Shown here: positions 24,526-32,372 of the stretch, in pieces
Layout: each line of letters begins with the position of its first letter
Position numbering within the stretch: the stretch's first letter is position 1
Assembly (NCBI GenBank): GCA_021324635.1
Contig: JAJPIS010000037.1
Span: 1 to 48,597, forward strand
Length of the DNA stretch: 48,597 nucleotides
DNA from: Gemmatimonadota bacterium
GTDB lineage: Bacteria; Gemmatimonadota; Gemmatimonadetes; Gemmatimonadales; Gemmatimonadaceae
Direction of reading: 5' to 3'
Translations under genes and position numbers: made by a program
The notes under the pieces: model-generated
What the model was told of the DNA's origin: nothing
Database searches by the model: none
The model's input: only the letters and a program-made list of their open reading frames with translations

Positions 24526-25380
24526 CTATCCCTCGATGCCGCTGACGGCGTGCACGACGGCGTCGCGCCGGGACCGGCTGACGGCGATCCGGGAGCCGTC
24601 GGCCATCGCCAGCACCAACCGGCCGGCGCCGGCGCGCTCGATGCTCCGGACGGCGGTGATGCGGACGATCACCGACCGATGGACACGCAGGAACTCTGCG
24701 GGGTCGAGGCGCGCCTCGAGGCGCTCGAGGGACTCGCGCAGGACATACCGCGATCCGGCGGTCACGACGGTGACGCAGTAGCCGTCGGCCTGGAACGACA
24801 CGACATCGGCGATCGGCACGATGATCCCGCGAGCGCCCACGGACACGATGAGCCGCTCGGCGAAACGGGCGCCACGGGTGGCGCGGTCGGACGCCCCTCG
24901 CGGCTCCGACCGCGCTCCCGCCGACGCGGCATCGGCGAGCGCCGCCAGCAGACGCTCGTGCGCGGCCGTGACGCGGTGCTCCCGCAGCCGAGCGAGTGCC
25001 CGATCGATCGCCGCGTCGAGACGCTCCCTGGAGTAGGGCTTCACGACGTAGTCGACGGCCGCCATCTCGAACGCCTGCACGGCGAACCGATCGAAGGCCG
25101 TCACGAAGATGGTGGCCGGCATGGCGTCGGCGCCGATCGCCCGCAGGACCGCCAGCCCGTCGAGGCCGGGCATCTGCACGTCGAGGAGCACGAGGTCCGG
25201 ACGCTCCCCGCGGATGGCGAGCACCGCCTCCCGTCCGTTCCGGCACTCGCCGGCCAGCGCCACGTCGGTTCGCGACGCCACCACGCCGCGAAGCCCGGCC
25301 CGTGCGACCGGCTCGTCATCGACGATCAGCACGCGGGTGAGCGGGTCGCCGCTCGTGCGGTCAGCTGGATGCAGGTCCAT
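24526..25380 (-). CDS. LytTR-family response regulator
   Basis: 284 residues. Receiver domain at about 15-135: acidic pair VLIVDDEPVA, phosphoacceptor Asp in LVLLDVQMPGLDG, Thr in IFVTAFDRFA and Lys in YVVKPYS. A linker of about 45 residues is rich in Ala/Arg. The LytTR DNA-binding domain occupies about 180-284 (DVVSFQADGYCVTVVT, LRVHRSVIVRITAVRSIE, IAVSRSRRDAVV). It starts 17 bp after the kinase stop and forms a two-component pair with it. LytTR regulators typically bind direct repeats; no target was identified here. Confidence 0.94.
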   Translation of the reverse strand: MDLHPADRTSGDPLTRVLIVDDEPVARAGLRGVVASRTDVALAGECRNGREAVLAIRGERPDLVLLDVQMPGLDGLAVLRAIGADAMPATIFVTAFDRFAVQAFEMAAVDYVVKPYSRERLDAAIDRALARLREHRVTAAHERLLAALADAASAGARSEPRGASDRATRGARFAERLIVSVGARGIIVPIADVVSFQADGYCVTVVTAGSRYVLRESLERLEARLDPAEFLRVHRSVIVRITAVRSIERAGAGRLVLAMADGSRIAVSRSRRDAVVHAVSGIEG

Positions 25381-25397
25381 GGTCCGTGTCGGGCAGA

Positions 25398-26636
25398 CTA
25401 CGCCGAGCAGGCCCGGTCGAGAGCGCCACTGCCCGCCAGCCGCCCGGCCGTCCAGATCCGAAACGGAATGGTCACATCGGCGCGCGTGCCGCCACCGGGC
25501 TCCCGCCAGAGGTGAACCGAGGAGCGGCCCGGATAGAGCTGCTCCAGTCGCTTGCGCGTGTTGCTCAGGCCGAGCCCGGTCGTGGCCGGGCCTCGGGCAG
25601 CCGGGCCGGCCTGGGCCCCTACAGCCTCCGGGCCGTTGTCCCAGACCCAGAGCCGCAAGACACCGGCGTCGACCCGCGCGCCGATCTCGAGGACTCCAGA
25701 CTCCTCGACGTGTGCGATCCCGTGACGAAGGGCGTTCTCCACGAGCGGCTGGAGGAGGAGCACCGGCACGGCGGCGCCGAGCGCGGCGTCGGCGATGCGC
25801 CAGCGGACCGCCAGTCGATCGCCGAACCGAACCTGCTCGATATCGAGGTACGCGCGCAGGAACGCGAGATCCTGGGCGAGGGCCGCCTCGTGCTCCGCGG
25901 AGCCGCTCAGGAGTTGCCGCAACAGGTCACCGAGCTGCGTCACCAGTCGCTCGGCGACGGTCGTCTGCCGCTCGCGGATCAGGATGGCGATCGTGTTCAG
26001 GGTGTTGAACAGGAAATGGGGGTGCAGCTGCATGCGGAGGGCGTTGAGCTCGGCGCGCACGACCTGGCCGCTCATCTCCGCCTGCTGTCGCTCGCGGGCC
26101 CGCTCGCGGTCGCTCGACGCGCTCCAGTGCGCCACGCCGACGACCGCGGTGTAGATGAGCAGGGAGCTGGGGAGCCAGGAGACGGCGACGACGCCCATCT
26201 GCCGTGCAACCGAGAGGTCCGGCGGCCGCCACCCCGTCGCCCGAGCCACGGCGGTGGCCGCCATCGCGTGGAGCGCCAGGCAGGTCGCCCACCCGCCGAC
26301 GTACGCGGCGATCAGACGGGGGGACATCCCCGGCCGCAGCGGGTGCCGAGCCGCGAGCCAGAGGATCCCTGGCGTGAGCGCGGCCCAGACATACCATGTC
26401 GGCATCTCCGCCGCGGCGATCGCCCAGAGCGACTGCGCATGGCCGCCGGGCGAGTACACGAACCGCCGCTGGAGGGTGGTGATGAGACCGAGCACGGTCC
26501 ACACCGTGAACACCAGGGCCGCCCGTCGATAGCGGTCCCCATTGCGCCTGGCGCCCGCCGACTCGGCGGGTTGCCATGCGAGCGACGCGATCACCGGCGT
26601 CGGCCTGGCGCCAAGGACCTCGCCGGAGCGTTCCAC
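25398..26636 (-). CDS. LytS-type sensor histidine kinase (His_kinase family), membrane-bound
   Basis: About 412 residues from a GTG at 26636, chosen because AGGGGGG lies 8 nt upstream; in-frame ATGs at 26690 and 26744 are alternatives. Four TM helices span roughly residues 30-175 (FTVWTVLGLITTL; TWYVWAALTPGILWLA; AYVGGWATCLALHAM; SWLPSSLLIYTAVVGV). A coiled coil (SSDRERARERQQAEM) leads to the phosphoacceptor motif LNALRMQLHPHFLFNTLN. The ATPase domain has LLLQPLVENALRHGI and GLGLSNTRKRLEQLYP. It partners the adjacent LytTR regulator. The signal is unknown; no large extracytoplasmic domain exists, so membrane state or a small ligand is likely. Confidence 0.9.
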   Translation of the reverse strand: MERSGEVLGARPTPVIASLAWQPAESAGARRNGDRYRRAALVFTVWTVLGLITTLQRRFVYSPGGHAQSLWAIAAAEMPTWYVWAALTPGILWLAARHPLRPGMSPRLIAAYVGGWATCLALHAMAATAVARATGWRPPDLSVARQMGVVAVSWLPSSLLIYTAVVGVAHWSASSDRERARERQQAEMSGQVVRAELNALRMQLHPHFLFNTLNTIAILIRERQTTVAERLVTQLGDLLRQLLSGSAEHEAALAQDLAFLRAYLDIEQVRFGDRLAVRWRIADAALGAAVPVLLLQPLVENALRHGIAHVEESGVLEIGARVDAGVLRLWVWDNGPEAVGAQAGPAARGPATTGLGLSNTRKRLEQLYPGRSSVHLWREPGGGTRADVTIPFRIWTAGRLAGSGALDRACSA

Positions 26637-26787
26637 GATCACGACCCCCCTTGACGCGCGCCTGCCTGAACGCCCCGTGCTGCGCATCATCGCTGCGACC
26701 GGCGGCCCGGAGGCGCAAATGGACCCCTCAACGATCCTGAACATTGCCGGGAAACACCCGCCGTGCCAGTCGGAGGGGTGGCCGCCC

Positions 26788-27369
26788 TCAGCGCACGCGC
26801 CGCGAGGAGCCGTGCGCACCCACGGTCCAGGTCGTGCCGTCGGACGACGACTCGGCCCGCCAGGTGTACGTCGTGCCGGCGGTGAAATCATTGATCGTTC
26901 GGTACCACTTACCGTCCTGGCTGGGCGCGTCCCCGCCGTAGGTCCAGATGTGCCCCTGAATCGCGAGCGGGACGGGCTGCATCGGCCCGCCGCGCGGCGA
27001 TAGGTGATAGAGCGCGTATTTGCCGGTCGCTGCGGCGAAGGTGAACAGGTTGAGGTCGGCGCGGTCGCCCGATGGCGTGCGGATGGCCTGATCGCACACG
27101 ACGGCAAGGTGCCCCGGCGTCCAGGCGCACTGCGACCGCGCGGACACGCCGTCGACGGTGTCGCTCTGCCAGACGCCGGTGATGGCATCCAGCGCGTCGA
27201 GCCCCTGAGGGGGAGCCGTTCTCGCAGCCGCGGGTGGGTGGATCGGCGCGGCCGAGGCACCGGCGATGACCGGGCGACCGAGGATGCGCGGGATGCCAGG
27301 ATTGGCGTATACCGCCGCGCCGATCACGGTCAGAGACGTGAGGTATGGAACGAGAGGTGGGATGCGCAT
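26788..27369 (-). CDS. Secreted lipocalin-like protein (DUF1579-like), unknown function
   Basis: 193 residues. The N-terminal hydrophobic stretch (LVPYLTSLTVIGAAVYANP) acts as signal peptide or anchor. The mature part begins with DAITGVWQSDTVDG, then beta strands (SQCAWTPGHLAVVCDQAIR, GKYALYHLSPRGG, HIWTYGGDA, KWYRTINDFTAGTTYTWRAE, SDGTTWTVGAHG). The 'G.W' start and the strand pattern recall the lipocalin-like DUF1579 proteins. GGAG lies 6 nt before the ATG. It is co-oriented with the LytS/LytTR pair and upstream of it (about 150 bp), so it may share their transcript or be a target. Confidence 0.75.
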   Translation of the reverse strand: MRIPPLVPYLTSLTVIGAAVYANPGIPRILGRPVIAGASAAPIHPPAAARTAPPQGLDALDAITGVWQSDTVDGVSARSQCAWTPGHLAVVCDQAIRTPSGDRADLNLFTFAAATGKYALYHLSPRGGPMQPVPLAIQGHIWTYGGDAPSQDGKWYRTINDFTAGTTYTWRAESSSDGTTWTVGAHGSSRRVR

Positions 27370-27676
27370 TCGGGGCTCCGGGAGTGGCGTCGGACGCGAG
27401 AGTACGCGCCGGGCCCGGGTGGCGCGAGCGTGATGCTCCGAACAGCGACTCCAGGGCGTCGAGACGCGAAGCCGGCGCGGCGGGCGGTCGCTGGCCGTAC
27501 GGCGGGGTGCGGGCCTCTGGCGCGCGCCTGGCGGGATCTGGTATACTGGAAACCCGCACCGCAGGGTGCGCCCCGTCCGCGGAAAGGGATCATCCCACCT
27601 GAGCCAGACCGTAGGGCCACCGCATCCTCTCTTCTGCCCGGCATAGCGGACATCGGGCGTCTACGAAGGAGGAGCG
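27370..27676 (+). promoter_or_regulatory. Divergent region with extended -10 promoter and leader hairpin for the ankyrin gene
   Basis: 307 bp without a gene. An extended -10, TGG-TATACT (hexamer 27542-27547), points towards the ankyrin gene at 27677. Downstream of it, CGCACC-GCAG-GGTGCG (27555-27570) forms a 6-bp stem that would sit at the very 5' end of a ~125-nt leader. The ribosome-binding site GGAGGAG lies just before the ATG. Nothing clear was seen for the divergent gene at 27369. Confidence 0.5.
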
Positions 27677-29191
27677 ATGTCACCCGTCCTACCGGCTCAG
27701 CCGAACCTCGAGCATCTCCGTAAGCAGGCGAAGGCCCGGCTTCGCGCCTGGCGACGACTCGACGCCGCCACACCCCGGCAGCTGGCCGACGCGCAGCACG
27801 AGGTGGCGCGCGAATACGGGTTCGCCACCTGGTCCGCCCTGAAGGCGCACGTCGAGGCGGTATCCGAGTACCAGGACCCTGCACTCGCGCTGAGGCGCGC
27901 GATCGCTGCGCACGATCCCGCCGCGATGCATCGCGTGCTCGAGTCGTCTCCGGCGCTGCGGGCCGCCATCAACGACCCGCTACCGGGCTCGGGCACGTTC
28001 GGCGAGACGGCGTTGCTGGCCGTCGTGCAGCGCGGCCATGCCGGCATGACCGATGTGTTGCTGGAATATGGGGCCGACATCAACCAGAAGAACCACTGGT
28101 GGGCGGGCGGGCTCGGGGTGCTCGACGAGGCGAGCGCCGACTTCGCCCCCTACCTCATCGCGCGCGGCGCGAGGCTCGAGGCTCCGGCCGCTGCGCGGCT
28201 CGGGATGGTCAACGAGCTCCGCGCCATGATTCGCGCCGACGCCGGGGTGGTCCACGCGCGCGGACCCGATGGACAGACGCCACTCCACATGGCCTCGACG
28301 ATCGAGATCGCTCGACTGCTGCTCGAGCACGGGGCGGCGATCGACGCCCTCGACATCGATCACGAGTCCACGCCCGCGCAGCACATGCTTCGCGTGACGC
28401 AGCCGCGGCATTACGCGCGGGACCGGCAGGACATCGCCTGGGAGCTGGTCGCCCGCGGATGTCGGACCGACATCCTGATGGCCGCCGCGCTGGGCGATGT
28501 CACGCTCGTGCGGCGGCATCTCGACGCGGACCCCGAGTCGATCCGGACGCGGGTGTCGGACCGTTACTTCCCCAAGCGTGACCCCAGGAGTGGCGGCACG
28601 ATCTACATCTGGACGCTCGGGAAGAACCGCACCGCGCACACCGTCGCGCGCGACTTCGGGCACGAGGATGTCTACGAGCTGCTGATGGCGCGGACCCCGG
28701 ATGACCTCAGGCTGTCGCTCGCCTGCGAGCTCGGGGACGACGCGGCGTTCGAGCGGCTCCGCGCGCGGCGCCCCGATCTCGTCGCCAACCTGTCGGACGA
28801 CGAGCGGCGCAAGCTCGCCGACGCGGCGGAGGACAACAACCCCGCGGCCGTCCGGCTGATGCTGCATGCGGGGTGGCCCGTCGATGTACGCGGCGCGCAT
28901 GGTGGGACAGCGCTCCACTGGGCGGCGTTCCACGGCAACGCCGAGATGGTCAGCGAGATCCTGCGCTACCACCCGACGGTCGACGACGTGGGGAACGAGC
29001 ATGGCATGACCGCGCTCGGCTGGGCGTGCTATGGCTCGGAGAACGGCTGGCACCGCGACACCGGGGACTACGGTGGGGTGGTCGAGGCCCTGCTCGATGC
29101 GGGGGCGGCCGCGCCGCCCAGGATGGAGGAGTTCGTCGGCAGCGATGCCGTCCGCGATGTGTTGGACCGCCACGGCGTGGTTGTTCCGTAG
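27677..29191 (+). CDS. Ankyrin-repeat protein
   Basis: 504 residues with a strong GGAGGAG site. The N-terminal domain (PNLEHLRKQAKARLRAWR..LADAQHEVAREYGFATWSALKAHVE) is the helical module that precedes ankyrin repeats in many soil bacteria. Repeats follow: GETALLAVVQRGHAGMTDVLLEYGADI, GQTPLHMAST..ARLLLEHGAAID, a middle degenerate part, and GGTALHWAAFHGNAEMVSEILRY and GMTALGWACYGS..GVVEALLDAGA at the end. No signal peptide; probably a cytosolic protein-binding scaffold. Partner unknown. Convergent with nrdJ across 106 bp. Confidence 0.9.
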   Translation: MSPVLPAQPNLEHLRKQAKARLRAWRRLDAATPRQLADAQHEVAREYGFATWSALKAHVEAVSEYQDPALALRRAIAAHDPAAMHRVLESSPALRAAINDPLPGSGTFGETALLAVVQRGHAGMTDVLLEYGADINQKNHWWAGGLGVLDEASADFAPYLIARGARLEAPAAARLGMVNELRAMIRADAGVVHARGPDGQTPLHMASTIEIARLLLEHGAAIDALDIDHESTPAQHMLRVTQPRHYARDRQDIAWELVARGCRTDILMAAALGDVTLVRRHLDADPESIRTRVSDRYFPKRDPRSGGTIYIWTLGKNRTAHTVARDFGHEDVYELLMARTPDDLRLSLACELGDDAAFERLRARRPDLVANLSDDERRKLADAAEDNNPAAVRLMLHAGWPVDVRGAHGGTALHWAAFHGNAEMVSEILRYHPTVDDVGNEHGMTALGWACYGSENGWHRDTGDYGGVVEALLDAGAAAPPRMEEFVGSDAVRDVLDRHGVVVP

Positions 29192-29260
29192 GTGGCGTGC
29201 GTCGCGGGATGACCGATCGGTCGTCGCGCCCGGCCGTGACCGGCGGGCGCGACGTGACCG

Positions 29261-29304
29261 CTCGCTATCGGCTCGCTATCGGGTCGCTATCGGCTCGCTA
29301 TCCG
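29261..29304. repeat. Four tandem 11-bp units (CTCGCTATCGG) overlapping the nrdJ stop
   Basis: Units at 29261, 29272, 29283 (first base changed) and 29294 (last two bases diverged). The last unit contains the nrdJ stop codon (29298-29300, minus strand). The array lies in the convergent gap between the ankyrin gene and nrdJ. Confidence 0.9.
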
Positions 29305-31859
29305 CACTCCGAGAAGCCGCAGACGTGGCACTTCACGCAGCCTTCGGCGAACTCGAGCTGCGAGCCGCAGTCCGGGCAGGTGCCGATGAAGGACTCAGCG
29401 TCCCCGGTGTAGCGCTCGATGGCCGGCTGGCCGGCCATGCCGCTGTCGGCGGACGACCCCCTGGTCGCGGTCGCCGGGACGAGCGTGGCGTCGCCCGCGG
29501 TCGACTCGCGGGGCGCGGGACGCGAGGCGGTGTCGAGCAGGTCCTGCTGCACGCCCTGGGTATGGTCGCGCCACCAATCCTCGAGCGCCATGCCGATCGC
29601 GTCGGGTACCGAAAGGATCTTCTTCGGGCCGAGTCCCACGACGCGGTCCGACGCGATCCCACGGAGCTGGCGGTGGACCTCCATGAGGGGAATGCCCGAC
29701 CGGAGGGCGAGTGAGATCAGGCGACCCATCGCCTCGGCGTCGGCCATCGCCGAACCGCCGGCCTTGCCGAGATTGATGAACACCTCGAACGGCTGTCCGC
29801 GATCGTCCTCGGTGATGTTGACGAACATCGTCCCGAGCGGCGTCTCGTAGCGCGCCGTCGTGCCGCGCAGCTTGTCGGGACGCGAGCGCTTCGCCCGCCG
29901 CTGGAGATTCTCCGCCTCGGTCTCGAACAGCGCCTTCCGCAGGCGCTCCAGCTCCGCATCGCGCTCGGCCAACGTGCCGAGCAGCTCCCCGACCGCCCGC
30001 TTGTCCGACACCGCGCCGCTCTCGCCGCCCGTCTGCGCGCCGTCCCGCACCGCCTTGGCCTTGTCGGTCGCGCCGGTCGACAGCACCTGGTTGTCCCGCG
30101 ACCCGTCGCGATACACCGTCACGCCCTTGCAGTGGAGATCGTACGACAGCTCGTAGATCGCGCGGACATCGGCGACCGTCGCCGTGTGGGCGAAATTGGT
30201 CGTCTTCGAGATCCCCGCATCGCAGTGCTCCTGAAAGGCCGCCTGCATGCGAACGTGCCACTCGGGCTTGATGGCGTTGGCCGTCACGAAGACCCGCTGC
30301 CACTTGGCCGGCACGTCCGGGAAGTCGATCCGTCCCTCGCGCGCGATGCGCTCCATCAACGCGTCGGAGTACCAGCCCTCGCGCCTGGCGACGGCCACGA
30401 AGTCCTCGTTGACGTCGGGCATCATGACACCCGCCTGGTTCCGCATGAACGCCACGGCGAAGAGCGGCTCGAGCCCGGAGGAGCATCCGGCGATGATCGA
30501 GATCGTCCCCGTGGGCGCGACGGTGGTCACGTTGCAGTTGCGGAGCAGCTTCATCGGCCGGACGCGCTTGCCGCCGGCGTCGCGCGCACATGTCTCGTCC
30601 GGCCCCCAGATCGACCGCGCCCACTCGGGGAACGCCCCCCGCTCGTGCGCGAGTCGCTCACTCTCCCGCTTCCCTTCCGTGTCGAGGAACGCCATCACCT
30701 TGCGCCCGAACTCGACACCCTGCGGCGAGTCGTAGGCGATCCCGAGCCGGACGAGGGCATCGGCGAAGCCCATCACGCCGAGCCCGATCCGCCGGATGCG
30801 GCGCGCCAGCGCGTCGATCTCCGGCAGCGGGTACTTGTTGGCATCGATGATGTTGTCGAGGAAGTGCGTCGCGAGATGGATGTCACGCCGGAACGCGTCC
30901 CAGTCGAGCTTCGCATCGTGCACGTAGTGCCCGACGTTGACGCTTCCGAGGTTGCAGACGTCGTACGGCAGCAGGACCTGCTCGCCGCACGGGTTGGTCG
31001 CCTCGTACGGGCCGAGGTGCGGCACCGGGTTGTGGCGATTGGCCTCGTCGATGAAGAAGCAACCCGGCTCCCCGGTGCGCCACGCGCCGAGGATCATCTT
31101 GTCCCACACCATCGTGGCGTCGAGCTGGCCGACCACCGTGCCGTCACGCGGATCCTTCAGGTCGTACGACGTGCCGGCCTTGACCGCCGCCATGAAGGCG
31201 TCAGTGACGGCGACCGAGATGTTGAAGTTCGTGATCTTGGTGATGTCTTCCTTGCACGTGATGAAGTCGAGGATGTCCGGATGGTCCACCCGGAGGATCC
31301 CCATGTTGGCGCCCCGACGCGTCCCCCCCTGTTTCACCGCATCCGTCGACGCGTCGTAGAGCTGCATGAACGACACGGGCCCCGACGCGACGCCCGTCGT
31401 CGAGCGCACCATCGCTCCCTTCTGACGCAAGCGAGAGAACGAGAAGCCGGTCCCGCCCCCGCTCTGGTGGATGAGCGCCATCGACCGCAGCGTGTCGTAG
31501 ATGCCATCCTTCCCGTTCGACAACGCGTCGGCGACCGGCAACACGAAGCAGGCGCTCAACTGACCCAAGGGACGCCCCGCGTTCATGAGCGTCGGCGAGT
31601 TGGGCTCGAAGCGCCGCTCGGTCATGAGTCGGTAGAACTCCTCGGCAGTCGCCTGGACCGCGGTGTCGCTCGCCCCGTACCGGCGGTCGGCCTCCGCCAC
31701 CACCGACGCCACCCGCCAGAACATCTCCTCCGGACTCTCGGTCGGCTTCCCCGACGCGTCCTTCCTGAGATAGCGCTTCTCCAGCACCGTGCGCGCGTTC
31801 GCGGAGAGCGGGGCCGACCCGGCGGGCGGCGCCGAGGCGGGGGTCGAGGGCAACGGCAT
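29298..31859 (-). CDS. nrdJ: Vitamin B12-dependent (class II) ribonucleotide reductase
   Basis: 853 residues. It reduces ribonucleotides to deoxyribonucleotides using adenosylcobalamin, independently of oxygen. Key cysteines: the first redox Cys in LGQLSACFVLPVAD, the thiyl-radical Cys in NPCGEQVLLPY and its redox partner 11 residues later in DVCNLGSVNVG. A C-terminal extension ends with a zinc-ribbon CPDCGSQLEF..CVKCHVCGFSECG, a family feature. The N-terminus lacks an ATP-cone. GGAG is 7 nt before the ATG. It stands alone; the 500-bp upstream region contains DnaA-box-like sequences but no cobalamin riboswitch that I could recognise. Confidence 0.96.
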   Translation of the reverse strand: MPLPSTPASAPPAGSAPLSANARTVLEKRYLRKDASGKPTESPEEMFWRVASVVAEADRRYGASDTAVQATAEEFYRLMTERRFEPNSPTLMNAGRPLGQLSACFVLPVADALSNGKDGIYDTLRSMALIHQSGGGTGFSFSRLRQKGAMVRSTTGVASGPVSFMQLYDASTDAVKQGGTRRGANMGILRVDHPDILDFITCKEDITKITNFNISVAVTDAFMAAVKAGTSYDLKDPRDGTVVGQLDATMVWDKMILGAWRTGEPGCFFIDEANRHNPVPHLGPYEATNPCGEQVLLPYDVCNLGSVNVGHYVHDAKLDWDAFRRDIHLATHFLDNIIDANKYPLPEIDALARRIRRIGLGVMGFADALVRLGIAYDSPQGVEFGRKVMAFLDTEGKRESERLAHERGAFPEWARSIWGPDETCARDAGGKRVRPMKLLRNCNVTTVAPTGTISIIAGCSSGLEPLFAVAFMRNQAGVMMPDVNEDFVAVARREGWYSDALMERIAREGRIDFPDVPAKWQRVFVTANAIKPEWHVRMQAAFQEHCDAGISKTTNFAHTATVADVRAIYELSYDLHCKGVTVYRDGSRDNQVLSTGATDKAKAVRDGAQTGGESGAVSDKRAVGELLGTLAERDAELERLRKALFETEAENLQRRAKRSRPDKLRGTTARYETPLGTMFVNITEDDRGQPFEVFINLGKAGGSAMADAEAMGRLISLALRSGIPLMEVHRQLRGIASDRVVGLGPKKILSVPDAIGMALEDWWRDHTQGVQQDLLDTASRPAPRESTAGDATLVPATATRGSSADSGMAGQPAIERYTGDAESFIGTCPDCGSQLEFAEGCVKCHVCGFSECG

Positions 31860-32370
31860 GACTACGCTCCAACGAAAGGGATGCAGGGCCGTGGCGGCCG
31901 TTCGGGAAAGCTAGCCGGAACCGACCTCGGGCTTCCGTACCGCCACACACGACCCACGAAGGGCGCGGCATGCAGACGCGGATCAGCAGAGAAACGGGAG
32001 CGGGATGGTAGCCGTCATCGTGAAACCGCGCCAGTAGCGACGTAACCCACGGTAGCAGAGCACGTTGCGTTTCCCACATCACAACGGCCAGTTTTCCACC
32101 GCCTTATCCACGGTGACGCGCTCACCGTCGCTTGGCCCCGCGACATCGCCGACGATCCCTCCCGGCGGCCGGGTCAGCCGCCCGCGGGCCCCACTCCCAT
32201 CCGTCAGCCCCGTATGCACTTGTGACGCTCCGACGTCACCCGCCGCAACGCCACGCTCGGCCACGGAACGACGGCGAACTCGACGGGGATCCGCCTCGCG
32301 CCAGCGGGTCCGCCCGGCCGCTTGCCTCCTTTCACGTCGCGCAAGTGGAGGGCCACGACGCCGCTCGGCG
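31860..32370. other. 511-bp region upstream of nrdJ, with DnaA-box-like cluster
   Basis: Spacer between the nrdJ start and the 3' end of the surface-protease gene (both minus strand). It should hold the nrdJ promoter, though no convincing -35/-10 pair was found. It contains three DnaA-box-like 9-mers (32070-32112) and the end-of-gene hairpin at 32357-32372. No cobalamin riboswitch core was recognised. A short minus frame near 32204-32360 looks mildly protein-like but has no start signal. Confidence 0.5.
32070..32112 (+). promoter_or_regulatory. Three DnaA-box-like 9-mers upstream of nrdJ
   Basis: TTTCCCACA (32070-32078), TTTTCCACC (32092-32100) and TTATCCACG (32104-32112), all on the plus strand. 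Each is one base off the consensus TTWTNCACA. Such AT-containing 9-mers are rare at this base composition, so the cluster stands out. Confidence 0.4.
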
Positions 32371-32372
32371 TC
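32357..32372 (-). terminator. Stem-loop overlapping the stop codon of the surface-protease gene
   Basis: GACGCC-GCTC-GGCGTC (extendable to a 7-bp stem) includes the TGA stop at 32371-32373. It is the only hairpin at the 3' end of the amidase / surface-protease operon. No T-tract follows. Confidence 0.4.

Noticed and set aside
31860-32120. Cobalamin riboswitch upstream of nrdJ
   Set aside because: I looked on the minus strand for the B12-box and GCCACTG-like core. Only a GTGGGAAACGC fragment is present, without the expected helices.
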